The notes under the pieces: model-generated
Database searches by the model: none
Told to the model about the DNA's origin: nothing
What the model saw: only the letters and a program-made list of their open reading frames with translations
Part shown: positions 25,230-32,887 of the stretch, one piece after another
How positions within the stretch are numbered: position 1 is the stretch's first letter
Layout: every line of letters starts with the position of its first letter
NCBI GenBank assembly: GCA_900770655.1
Contig: CAAGLA010000026.1
Location: 1-33,346 of the forward strand
Reading direction: 5' to 3'
DNA: 33,346 bases
DNA from: Bacteroidaceae bacterium
GTDB taxonomy: Bacteria; Bacteroidota; Bacteroidia; Bacteroidales; Bacteroidaceae
Translations under genes and position numbers: made by a program

Positions 25230-25306
25230 CAATGCAGAAAGGAAATTCACTCGCTTTTGAAAATAATTTCTTGCTTCAATTTATTAATTAATGATAATAC
25301 AAATTT

Positions 25307-26986
25307 ATGAAACACTTTCTTTCATACATTGAAGATTCAATTAAGAAGAATTGGGAAAAGCCTGCCATCACTAATTATGGTGCAAAAAGTTACAGCTATA
25401 GTGAAGTGGCAGCGGCTATACTTAAACTACATATATATTTAAAGAAATGCGGTGTCGCCGAAGGTGACCACGTTGCTATATGTGCCCGTAATTCGGCTGA
25501 ATGGTGTATTGCTTTTCTTGCAATTTCGTCGTACAAGGCTGTGGCTGTGCCTTTGCTTGCCGATTTCTTGCCTGCAAATATAATAGATTTGACAAAAGCT
25601 TCGAACAGCAAGGTGTTGTTTATAGATGCGGTTACTCTATCGGCTATTAAGCGTGACAATGTGGAGGGTAAATTGGGCGAATGTGCGAATCTGGTGGCAG
25701 TTGTTGATATTGTAAAATGTTCTGCGATAGAAGAATATGAACCTAAAGTTAAAGCTTTGCCTTTGGATTTGGATGCGGAGTTTAAGGCTCTGTATCCGGC
25801 TGGAATAACCCCCGAAACTTTCAGCTTGCCTTGCGGTGAACTTGACGATTTGGCAGTCATAAGCTATACATCGGGCACGAGCAGCTCGCCTAAAGGTGTT
25901 ATGCTCACGGCAAAATCCTTGTCGGCAAATGTTGAAATTGCTCGTGTATTGGTGCCTATGGCTGTATCTTCTCCCGATGCCACTTTGTCTATATTGCCTT
26001 TGGCGCATATCTTTGGTTTGGCGTTTGATTTCCTCTTTATGGCTTCTTGCGGGTGCCATATCAATATTTTTACAGAAAAACCGGTGCCGGCCCGTTTGCT
26101 TAAGGCTTTGGGCGAAGTAAAACCATTTATATTCTTGACAGTTCCTCTGTTAATAGAAAAAATATTCCGTTCAAAGGTGATTCCAACCTTGAGGAAACCC
26201 GTAATGAAATTTTTGCTGGCAATACCGGGAGTGCGCCAATTGATTTTCCGTAAAGTACGCAATACTATAATTGATACTTTTGGCGGCAATCTGGCAAAAG
26301 CCGGTTTCTTTATTGGCGGTGCTGCGATAAGCAACGATGTTGACAAGGTGATGAAAAAGATAAAGATACCTTACGCCGTGGGTTATGGAATGACCGAGTG
26401 CGGCCCGCTTATCAGCTATGTAGCTTCGGCTCACCCATCTATTGACGATATTGGTGGCGTTGCAAAGCCAACGATTGAATTACGTATCGATTCGGACAGG
26501 CCAAACAAAATACCCGGCGAGATTCAGGTTCGCGGTGATGTTGTGACAAAAGGTTACTACAACAACGAGGAGGCTACAAGAAATGCCTTCACCAGAGATG
26601 GTTGGCTTAAGACCGGCGATATGGGAACACAGGACCGCAGAGGTACCGTATATATAAAAGGCCGTTGCAAGAATATGATTCTTACTGGCAGTGGCCAGAA
26701 TATTTATCCCGAAGAGATTGAGGAGATGATTAACCAGATACCCGGAGTGGTCGAGTCTTTGGTTGTAGGGCGTAACCACGCGATAATAGCACTCATAGTT
26801 GTGGATACCGAGGTTGCCAAGCGTGAAAAGTTATCTTTGGAGGCGCTTCAAGAAACAATTAATGAAAATGTCATTGCTTTGAACAAGAATCTTCCTCCTT
26901 ACAGCCAGATTGGCAGGTGCGAATTCCGTACCGAGCCGTTTGAGAAAACTCCTAAGCTCAGTATTAAGCGTTTTATGTACAATTAA
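25307..26986 (+). CDS. AMP-dependent acyl-CoA synthetase, paralogue 1
   Basis: ANL-superfamily ligase of 559 residues that would activate a fatty or other carboxylic acid via an acyl-adenylate to acyl-CoA (or acyl-carrier protein). The ATP-binding loop TSGTSSSPKG lies at 188-197, then GYGMTECGP in the middle, GWLKTGDMG and the hinge IKGRCKNMILTGSGQNIYPEEIE. The C-terminal subdomain ends TPKLSIKRFMYN, where the Lys of TPK matches the usual catalytic lysine of TGK. No signal peptide; probably membrane-associated from the cytosol. It is the first of three tandem paralogues sharing MKHF starts and FEKTPK ends, and is 15 bp from the second, so cotranscribed. The substrate cannot be read. Confidence 0.88.
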   Translation: MKHFLSYIEDSIKKNWEKPAITNYGAKSYSYSEVAAAILKLHIYLKKCGVAEGDHVAICARNSAEWCIAFLAISSYKAVAVPLLADFLPANIIDLTKASNSKVLFIDAVTLSAIKRDNVEGKLGECANLVAVVDIVKCSAIEEYEPKVKALPLDLDAEFKALYPAGITPETFSLPCGELDDLAVISYTSGTSSSPKGVMLTAKSLSANVEIARVLVPMAVSSPDATLSILPLAHIFGLAFDFLFMASCGCHINIFTEKPVPARLLKALGEVKPFIFLTVPLLIEKIFRSKVIPTLRKPVMKFLLAIPGVRQLIFRKVRNTIIDTFGGNLAKAGFFIGGAAISNDVDKVMKKIKIPYAVGYGMTECGPLISYVASAHPSIDDIGGVAKPTIELRIDSDRPNKIPGEIQVRGDVVTKGYYNNEEATRNAFTRDGWLKTGDMGTQDRRGTVYIKGRCKNMILTGSGQNIYPEEIEEMINQIPGVVESLVVGRNHAIIALIVVDTEVAKREKLSLEALQETINENVIALNKNLPPYSQIGRCEFRTEPFEKTPKLSIKRFMYN

Positions 26987-27001
26987 TATAATATAAGTTT
27001 T

Positions 27002-28675
27002 ATGAAACATTTTTTGGCATACGTAGTTGAGTCGATAAAAGCGAATTGGAACCGACCAGCGTTGAGTAACTATGGTGCTAATACGTTTACGTTCGGTGAT
27101 GTTGCATTGGAAATAGAGAAAATGCATATTCTGTTCGAAAAGTGCGGTATAGAAAAAGGTGAGAAGATTGCTCTTTGTTCAAAGAACTGCGCTGAGTGGT
27201 GTATAGCTTATTTTGCAATTGTTTCATACGATGCTGTCTGTGTCCCCTTGTTGCCCGATTTCTTGCCACAGAATGTTGCCGACCTGACACGTCTTTCCGA
27301 TAGCCGCCTGCTTATGGTGGACAAGAATATATTTTCAAACCTTCAGCGCGACAATATTGTATCGCAGTTCTCGGGCTTTGCCGGTTTTCTTGGTCTGGTA
27401 GATGTTGTAGGGCTTGAAGTTAGGGAAAGCTGTAACAACGCTCTTGACGGAATGAGGGAGAATGTGGAACAGGCCTTTACTGAAAAGTATCCTACAGGCG
27501 TTACTCCTGCCGATGTTGATTATGTTAAGTGTGATTTTGATGCTCTCTCTGTAATAAGCTATACATCGGGTACAAGCAGCTCTCCAAAAGGTGTTATGCT
27601 TACAGCACGCTCAATATCATCGAATGTGCAGTTTGCCCGCACTCATATTCCGGCAAGCAATGAAGACAAGATTCTTTCTATATTGCCGCTTGCACATATT
27701 TTTGGCCAAATTTTTGATTTTGTGTACCCGTTTACCTGCGGTTGTCACATTAATATATTCACCGAAAAGCCCATACCGGCACGTTTGCTGAAGGCTTTGG
27801 CCGATGTGAAGCCTTATATGTTCCTCACTGTTCCTCTGCTCATTGAAAAGATTTTCCGTGCAAAGGTTATGCCACAGTTGCAAAAGCCTGTTATGAAGGT
27901 ATTGCTTGCAATACCCGGTATTAAATCTGTGATTTATGGCAAGGTTCGCGAGAAACTGATAGCAACTTTTGGTGGCAACGTCATCAGCGGCGGTATAATA
28001 TTGGGTGGAGCTGCCTTGAACAAGGAGGTTGAAGAGTTGATGAAGAAGATGAAATTCCCATATACTGTCGGTTACGGAATGACAGAGTGTGGCCCGCTTT
28101 TGAGCTATAAGGAATGGAAGAATTTTGTATCCCGCTCTTGCGGTGCAGTTGCTCACCCCGGTGTAGAAATACGCATAGATTCTAAAGAGCCGGCAAAAAT
28201 CCCCGGTGAGATACAGGCTAAGGGCGATTCTGTAATGGTTGGTTATTACAAGAACGAAGAGGCTACCAATGCTGCATTTACAAGTGACGGCTGGCTGAAG
28301 ACCGGTGATATGGGTCTTATGGACAAAAACGAGAATATCTTTATAAAAGGACGCTGCAAGAATATGATTCTTACGGCAAACGGCCAGAATGTCTACCCCG
28401 AAGAGATTGAGGACCTTGTAAACCAGTTGCCTATGGTTGCAGAGTCGCTTATTGTGGGGCGCAAGCACGGTCTTGTAGCTCTCATTGTTACAAACCCCGA
28501 TGCCATAGCGGAGGCCGGCTATACCGAAGATATGTTGAATGGTGTATTTGAGGAAAATATTGCATTGATAAATAAAAACCTTCCGGGTTATAGTAAAATA
28601 ACCTCTTTTGAACTAAGAAAGGAACCGTTCGAGAAGACTCCTAAACTCAGTATTAAGAGGTTTATGTACAAGTAA
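27002..28675 (+). CDS. AMP-dependent acyl-CoA synthetase, paralogue 2
   Basis: ANL-superfamily ligase of 557 residues, very like paralogue 1 throughout: MKHFLAYVVESIK start, an intact TSGTSSSPKG ATP loop, HIFGQIFDF, GYGMTECGP, the hinge with CKNMILTANGQNVYPEEIE, and TPKLSIKRFMYK at the end. It begins 15 bp after paralogue 1, giving a two-gene operon closed by the terminator at 28717-28754. Divergence is greatest in residues 100-180 and in the C-terminal subdomain (about 480-520), which often shapes the acyl pocket and partner contacts. It may therefore prefer another chain length. This looks like an old duplication, not a recent one, as codons as well as residues differ. Confidence 0.88.
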   Translation: MKHFLAYVVESIKANWNRPALSNYGANTFTFGDVALEIEKMHILFEKCGIEKGEKIALCSKNCAEWCIAYFAIVSYDAVCVPLLPDFLPQNVADLTRLSDSRLLMVDKNIFSNLQRDNIVSQFSGFAGFLGLVDVVGLEVRESCNNALDGMRENVEQAFTEKYPTGVTPADVDYVKCDFDALSVISYTSGTSSSPKGVMLTARSISSNVQFARTHIPASNEDKILSILPLAHIFGQIFDFVYPFTCGCHINIFTEKPIPARLLKALADVKPYMFLTVPLLIEKIFRAKVMPQLQKPVMKVLLAIPGIKSVIYGKVREKLIATFGGNVISGGIILGGAALNKEVEELMKKMKFPYTVGYGMTECGPLLSYKEWKNFVSRSCGAVAHPGVEIRIDSKEPAKIPGEIQAKGDSVMVGYYKNEEATNAAFTSDGWLKTGDMGLMDKNENIFIKGRCKNMILTANGQNVYPEEIEDLVNQLPMVAESLIVGRKHGLVALIVTNPDAIAEAGYTEDMLNGVFEENIALINKNLPGYSKITSFELRKEPFEKTPKLSIKRFMYK

Positions 28676-28716
28676 ATATATATATAACTCATATATATAT
28701 GATAGAAGATTGATTT

Positions 28717-28754
28717 TTCTCCCCCTGCGTTGTGAAACGCGGGGAGAGTTTTAT
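28717..28754 (+). terminator. Terminator of the acyl-CoA synthetase 1-2 operon
   Basis: CTCCCC plus GCGTT (28719-28731, with a 2-nt bulge) pairs with AACGC plus GGGGAG (28736-28746), followed by AGTTTTATTG. It separates paralogue 3 into its own unit. Confidence 0.6.
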
Positions 28755-28903
28755 TGTAAAAAATGTTAAAAAAGAGCGCAATTTGTACCTATTTGTGATG
28801 AAAGAGCGAGAGAAAAAGGTTAATTTGCTGCAAAATTGTAGATTTATTGAAAAAATAAAAGAACTTTGAAAACAGAATTATAAATATCTCTGCGCATTAG
28901 GTC

Positions 28904-28911
28904 TATATTTG
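28904..28911 (+). promoter_or_regulatory. -7-like box before acyl-CoA synthetase 3
   Basis: TATATTTG matches TAnnTTTG and lies 35 bp before the start codon. No -33 element is found at 18-21 nt, so this is weak. Confidence 0.3.
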
Positions 28912-28945
28912 CCGGCAAGGAGAATCTTCTACAAATATTATAGTT

Positions 28946-30625
28946 ATGAAACACTTTATTAGTATTTTTAATGACGCTGTAAAGTCGAACTGGACTCTTC
29001 CGGCTGTAAGTAACTTCGGTGGTGTTACATATACATTTGGCCAAATGGCCGAGTGTATAGCAAAGTATCATATTCTATTCAAGGAGACCGGTATAGCGAA
29101 AGGCGACAAGATTGCATTGTATGCATCAAACTCAGCCGAGTGGGTTATAGCCTATTTCGCAACTTTAACATACGATGCTGTTACGGTTCCTTTCCTCCCC
29201 GATTTTCTTCCTTCGGCCGTAGCTGAACTTGCATCTTTTTCGGAGTGTAAGATGCTTTTGGTGGATACAACATCAATAAATGCTATAAGGAAGAACAATG
29301 AGAATATTACACTGTTTGAAAAAACAGACGGCTTTGCAGGTATTGTTAATATAAAGGATATAACCGTTGAGCACGCAACACAGGAAACTCTTTCTGTGGC
29401 TTGTGCTTCTATTGAGGAGCATCTGAAGGAAGAGTATCCTAACGGAATTACTGCCGATAGCGTAGACTACTACCCCGAAGAGCGAGATATGGAGGCTGTT
29501 GTGGAAATCAGCTTTACTTCGGGTACAACCAGCGCAATGTCCAAGGGTGTTGTTCTTCCTGCACGCTCATTGTCGGTAAACCTTGATTTCGCTCGTCGTG
29601 AGATACCTGCTGCTGCAGGCGGTCACATTTTTGCAATTCTTCCAATGGCTCATATGTTTGGCCAGACATTTGACGTTCTTTTCCCTCTGTCGAGCGGTTG
29701 CCACGTCTTTGTTATGCCCGGTAAACCAACACCGGCACGTCTGTTGGGTGGCTTGGGAGCTGTGAAGCCTTTTATGTTCCTCACTGTGCCTTTGGTTATT
29801 GAGAAGATATTCAAATCTAAAGTATTCCCTGCAACCCGCAAGTTCCCTGCAAAATTCCTGCTTAAGGTTCCCGGTCTCGACAGAATTGTTCTTAATAAAA
29901 TTAAGAAATCGCTTCTTGATGCATTCGGAAATAACTTCACTGTTGGTGTAATCATTGGTGGTGCAGCGCTTAACCGCGAAGTCGAGGATTTGCTCAAACG
30001 TATGAAATTCCCCTACGTTGTTGGCTACGGTATGACCGAGTGCGGCCCGCTGATTTCGTACCGCGACAAGAGCGAGTATGTAAAATATTCCTGCGGTACC
30101 CGTGCCTATCCATTGGAGGTTCGTATCGATTCATCGAACCCTCGCCGTGTTTTGGGTGAGATACAGGTGAAGGGCGATGCCGTTATGCTTGGTTACTACA
30201 ACAACGAAGAGGCAACCAAAGCCGCCTTTACATCTGACGGTTGGTTGCGCACCGGCGATATGGGTGTTCTTGATGCAAAGGAGAATATCTTCATTAAAGG
30301 CCGTTGCAAAAATATGATTCTTACCGGCAGTGGCCAGAATGTCTACCCCGAAGAGATAGAGGACAAGATAAACAATCTTCCCTACGTAATAGAGTCTTTG
30401 GTTGTAGGGCGCAAGAATGCCATAGTGGCTCTTGTCGTAGCCGACTACGACGGTGCTGCAAAGGCCGGCATAGAATCTAAGGCTCTCGAGGATATGATAA
30501 ACACAAATGTTCTTGCTCTTAACGGTGATCTAGCTTCTTACAGCAAGATCGGTTACACAGAACTTCGTCGTGAGCCGTTTGAAAAGACGCCTAAACAGAG
30601 TATCCGCAGGTTTATGTACAAGTAA
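28946..30625 (+). CDS. AMP-dependent acyl-CoA synthetase, paralogue 3, altered ATP loop
   Basis: Third tandem ANL ligase, 559 residues, with the same MKHF start, TECGP, GWLRTGDMG, CKNMILTGSGQN hinge and TPKQSIRRFMYK end. Two differences stand out. The ATP-binding loop reads TSGTTSAMSKG (191-201), one residue longer than in paralogues 1 and 2 and with Ser in place of the conserved Pro before Lys. The end has IRR instead of IKR. The rest of the active site is intact, so it may be a functional variant or may have drifted toward altered kinetics. It has its own transcription signals: the preceding operon is terminated 192 bp upstream and a -7-like box precedes it. The substrate is unknown. Confidence 0.87.
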   Translation: MKHFISIFNDAVKSNWTLPAVSNFGGVTYTFGQMAECIAKYHILFKETGIAKGDKIALYASNSAEWVIAYFATLTYDAVTVPFLPDFLPSAVAELASFSECKMLLVDTTSINAIRKNNENITLFEKTDGFAGIVNIKDITVEHATQETLSVACASIEEHLKEEYPNGITADSVDYYPEERDMEAVVEISFTSGTTSAMSKGVVLPARSLSVNLDFARREIPAAAGGHIFAILPMAHMFGQTFDVLFPLSSGCHVFVMPGKPTPARLLGGLGAVKPFMFLTVPLVIEKIFKSKVFPATRKFPAKFLLKVPGLDRIVLNKIKKSLLDAFGNNFTVGVIIGGAALNREVEDLLKRMKFPYVVGYGMTECGPLISYRDKSEYVKYSCGTRAYPLEVRIDSSNPRRVLGEIQVKGDAVMLGYYNNEEATKAAFTSDGWLRTGDMGVLDAKENIFIKGRCKNMILTGSGQNVYPEEIEDKINNLPYVIESLVVGRKNAIVALVVADYDGAAKAGIESKALEDMINTNVLALNGDLASYSKIGYTELRREPFEKTPKQSIRRFMYK

Positions 30626-30891
30626 TTGAGAGTAATTGCTGTCGTTTATAGAATAGAGAGGTTGCCCTTAACGGCACACCCTTTTTTCGAACCTTATGTA
30701 CTTGATATAGTACATTAAACTGATTGATAACGAGTTAGAAATAATGACCCGTACGGTCAAAAGCCGTATAAACATTAATTTGCTGGGCAACCTACTCTTT
30801 TCATGTAGGCTTCTATGTAGGCTAATTTATAGCAACTAGTGCCAACATAAGCAAATTAATATTAGTCATTAACTAACTCGTTATCAATTTT
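30626..30891. repeat. Nested inverted-repeat region upstream of the recombinase
   Basis: 266 noncoding bp packed with dyads. Outer arms 30723-30738 and 30873-30888 are a perfect 16-bp inverted repeat, the right arm ending 3 bp before the recombinase ATG. Inside lie TAATGAC/GTCATTA (30742-30748 with 30865-30871), ATTAATTTGCT/AGCAAATTAAT (30774-30784 with 30850-30860, 11 bp) and GGCA/TGCC (30786-30789 with 30840-30843). A separate pair, AGGTTGCCC (30659-30667) with GGGCAACCT (30785-30793), crosses them. Smaller dyads are TGTACT/AGTACA (30698-30715) and TACGG/CCGTA near 30752-30768. A 9-bp direct repeat ATGTAGGCT lies at 30803-30811 and 30815-30823. It could be an attachment/arm-site region, an invertible promoter or a structured leader. 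Confidence 0.6.
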
Positions 30892-32169
30892 ATGTATACG
30901 ATTAACATCAAAGGGAAATCTAACCCTAAGGACCGTAAGATGGTCAAATTGGAGATGATATTCTTCAAGTCTGGATATGCCCGTGTGCCGAAGGTGTTGG
31001 AGGTTACGGGTCTACTTAAAGACTGGGATTCAAAATCTCAAAGTTTCAAAGTTGGTAGCTATGAAGCTACAACGAAGAACAAAATTCTATTTGACTTACG
31101 CACTCAATATTTGCATATCGCTGATAAATGGGAAGCCGAAGAGCGAAATTGGTCTCCTGTACAATTGGCTCACGCCTTGGACGAAGTTAAGACCATCAGA
31201 TCCGAGGTTAAGGTTAAGAGTGTTCAGCAGATGATTGAATTTCTCGAGGCAAAGTTTAGGGAGAAGAGAAAAGTAAAGAACGGGCAAATTGTGGAGAGTA
31301 CCACAAATGCAAAGCGATATATGTATTTACTTCGTGTCCTTCAGCAGTTCACAAAAGAAAAATACAATAAAGCTTTCTCTACCTATTTCTTTGTAGACAT
31401 CAACGAACAGTTCCTTCTCGATTTTTCTTTTTGGATTAAGGAACGAGGAATCCAAAATGGCAATAAAGGTGGACTTACACATAAACTACGCCTACTGCGT
31501 GCTGTATGCAACTATGCTCGTAAACAGGAAATGTATGGCGTGGATATGGAGGCGTTTGCCTGTCTTGGAGATGATATTAGGTGGCCGGAAACTACCTCAA
31601 AAGCTGTATCCGATAAGGTAATTGAAAAGATTGCAAATGTAGATCGTACCTTATTCACCACCAAGGAAAATCTTCATTTGGATCTATTCTTATTCAGCTA
31701 TTACACCGGAGGAATGGCAAATGTTGATGTATGCAACCTGACTTGGGATTTAATCCAAGAGGATTGTATCATCTACGAACGTATTAAGTTTCCAAAGACC
31801 GCAAAACCAATTCTTCTTAAGAAAGCAAGAGAAATCCTTAATAAATATAAAGGTACAGGATACGGAAACTATGTATTTCCTATCTTCACTCATAAGCACA
31901 CCACTACAGAAAAGAAGACCACTCGCGTAAAGCAACTCTCGTCACGTCTGTCACAGACCTTGACCAAAGCTTGCAAGATGCTTCGCATAAGGGAAAATGT
32001 TACTTGGTACTCGGCACGTGGTTCGTTTATATCGAAAATGGTTGATGCTGGAAATAATCCGTATGTTGTGGCAGAGATGGCAGGAAACAGCCCTCTAACC
32101 ATCTATAAACACTACTATAAAAACACCAAGCGAGAGGAAATCAAGCGCGAAATGGAATCAATTTTCTGA
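30892..32169 (+). CDS. Tyrosine recombinase (Bacteroidetes integrase type) with non-canonical catalytic motifs
   Basis: Site-specific recombinase of 425 residues. An N-terminal arm-binding domain (about 1-75), a SAM-like core-binding domain (about 105-215) and a catalytic domain (about 230-425) are in the usual order. Box I, normally G-L/M-R-x-S/T-D/E, reads GGMANVD with A276 where the first catalytic Arg belongs. Box II HxxR reads YSAR (373-376), keeping only Arg376. The late His is N399 in GNSP, while the nucleophile is plausibly Y408 at the canonical +9 position. The protein is full length with no stops, so this looks like a family variant, not decay. Codon use is more AT-rich than its neighbours, which suggests transfer. 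It is preceded by the nested inverted repeats. Confidence 0.85.
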   Translation: MYTINIKGKSNPKDRKMVKLEMIFFKSGYARVPKVLEVTGLLKDWDSKSQSFKVGSYEATTKNKILFDLRTQYLHIADKWEAEERNWSPVQLAHALDEVKTIRSEVKVKSVQQMIEFLEAKFREKRKVKNGQIVESTTNAKRYMYLLRVLQQFTKEKYNKAFSTYFFVDINEQFLLDFSFWIKERGIQNGNKGGLTHKLRLLRAVCNYARKQEMYGVDMEAFACLGDDIRWPETTSKAVSDKVIEKIANVDRTLFTTKENLHLDLFLFSYYTGGMANVDVCNLTWDLIQEDCIIYERIKFPKTAKPILLKKAREILNKYKGTGYGNYVFPIFTHKHTTTEKKTTRVKQLSSRLSQTLTKACKMLRIRENVTWYSARGSFISKMVDAGNNPYVVAEMAGNSPLTIYKHYYKNTKREEIKREMESIF

Positions 32170-32177
32170 TTTTGTAT

Positions 32178-32185
32178 TATCTTTG
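32178..32185 (+). promoter_or_regulatory. -7 box of the Hc1-like gene (decides its start)
   Basis: TATCTTTG matches TAnnTTTG exactly and lies 27 bp before the ATG at 32213. It rules out a start within or before the box, such as the in-frame TTG at 32183. No clear TTTG is found at the right spacing. Confidence 0.5.
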
Positions 32186-32212
32186 CAGTTGAAATTTAAT
32201 ACAATAGAGAAT

Positions 32213-32389
32213 ATGAACGAATTGGTGGCTAAAATTAACGAGGCATTTGAGGCATTCTCAAAGGATGCAGCGTTGCAGGTAGAGAAAGGTAACAAGGCAG
32301 CTGGTACACGTGCACGTAAGGCTTCTTTGGAACTTGAGAAGTTGATGAAGGAGTTCCGTAAGGTGTCTCTCGAGGCTGGCAAGAACTAA
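32213..32389 (+). CDS. Histone H1-like Hc1 family protein
   Basis: Small DNA-binding protein of 58 residues: an acidic/hydrophobic helical start (MNELVAKINEAFEAF) followed by a Lys/Arg/Ala-rich part with GNKAAGTRARKAS and LMKEFRKVS. This matches the short Hc1-type histone H1-like proteins common in Bacteroidetes, thought to bind the nucleoid. They are much shorter than chlamydial Hc1 and lack its long Lys/Ala tail. The ATG at 32213 is chosen because an exact -7 box lies just upstream. It sits between two recombinase genes and directly upstream of the structured element at 32402-32594, which may be its 3' UTR. Whether it is a core gene or cargo is unclear. Confidence 0.75.
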   Translation: MNELVAKINEAFEAFSKDAALQVEKGNKAAGTRARKASLELEKLMKEFRKVSLEAGKN

Positions 32390-32401
32390 TCTCTCCCTCA
32401 T

Positions 32402-32594
32402 TCGTGTAGCATTGCTGCACATACATATTTAACACAAGAAAGCGTTAGCTTTTGTTTGTCTTCTGAATTCTGGTAAAATTCATATTTTTCTGCAAACAAA
32501 AGGTTCCGCTCACGATTTGCGTGGGCTAACCTGATTGCAGAATGGTTTACCAGAGCCAAGAAGACAGCGGGTTATGTCCCACGCTTTTCGTTTT
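32402..32594 (+). ncRNA. Candidate small structured RNA, copy 2
   Basis: Plus-strand element with the architecture of the 148-338 RNA. It has a 5' hairpin (32404-32410 with 32414-32420, 3-nt loop), a 37-nt A/T-rich linker, and a long nested hairpin: 32458-32464 with 32559-32565, internal loop GAAT/GCCA, 32469-32477 with 32546-32554 (9 bp), 32488-32495 with 32535-32542 (8 bp), 32501-32505 with 32528-32532, and 32508-32514 with 32520-32526 (one G-T pair). A terminator-like hairpin (about 32567-32584) is followed by TTTTCGTTTT. Further outer pairing is possible (AAAGCGT 32439-32445 with 32581-32587; ATATTT 32425-32430 with 32598-32603). Unlike copy 1, no promoter match is found at the expected place, so it may be part of the hc1 transcript or a decayed copy. 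Confidence 0.45.
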
Positions 32595-32644
32595 GGCAAA
32601 TATCGTGCTCAAGGGGACATTGAGCCACATAATTAATTGGGGCA

Positions 32645-32860
32645 ATGATATTAGACGAACTTTTGGCAATACCTGCAGACGCTACCAATGCTACTATTCA
32701 GGGTGTGGAGATGCAGGTTATCTCAACAGACCAAGCAGACAAGATGCTTGAGGCGGACACAAATGACGAGAAAACTCACGAGTGCATCTTGAAGAACGGA
32801 AGATTCCTTTTTGAGTCGGAGAACGGCAAACTCAAAGCATTATATAAGGTACAAGATTAA
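32645..32860 (+). CDS. Small hypothetical protein, 71 residues
   Basis: An acidic soluble protein with no signal peptide or membrane segment, starting MILDELLAIPADATNATIQG and ending GKLKALYKVQD. I do not recognise a family. The frame is open from ATG to a TAA that lies inside a strong terminator, which is typical of a real gene end. It follows the structured element by about 50 bp, with a small hairpin (GTGCTCA/TGAGCCAC, 32605-32628) between. It could be a cargo gene of the recombinase-flanked segment. No catalytic motif is apparent. Confidence 0.5.
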   Translation: MILDELLAIPADATNATIQGVEMQVISTDQADKMLEADTNDEKTHECILKNGRFLFESENGKLKALYKVQD

Positions 32861-32887
32861 GGGCATCAATCGATGCCCTTAACTTTT
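32857..32887. terminator. Bidirectional terminator between the small gene and recombinase 2
   Basis: A perfect 11-bp stem (32857-32867 with 32872-32882) with a 4-nt loop is followed by CTTTT on the plus strand and a T-rich stretch on the minus strand. It includes the stop codon of the 71-residue gene and ends at the stop of the recombinase. Confidence 0.8.

Larger units (their letters stand above)
24838..25306. other. Intergenic region with divergent promoters
   Basis: About 470 bp of AT-rich DNA between divergent genes. I can support only promoter-like boxes at 24926-24933 (minus) and 25198-25229 (plus). A 70-codon plus-strand frame at 24997-25209 has low-complexity Phe/Ile/Lys composition from AT-rich DNA and I do not regard it as a gene. 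No hairpin longer than a few base pairs stood out. Confidence 0.5.
28676..28945. other. Intergenic region between acyl-CoA synthetases 2 and 3
   Basis: 270 bp. It begins with an alternating AT tract (28676-28701), then the terminator at 28717-28754, an A-rich stretch, and a lone TATATTTG -7-like box at 28904-28911 with no TTTG at the right distance. No coding frame is convincing. Confidence 0.5.

Noticed and set aside
32438..32588. Integron attC-like recombination site reading of the nested hairpin
   Set aside because: The nested dyad resembles attC in shape, but no conserved core-site pair flanks it, neither recombinase is IntI-like, and the same architecture recurs at 148-338 with a promoter and terminator, favouring an RNA.
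32477..32629. Open frame of about 50 codons across RNA copy 2
   Set aside because: It has no ATG start and overlaps the paired arms. Its protein-like look is better explained by constraint on the RNA helices.
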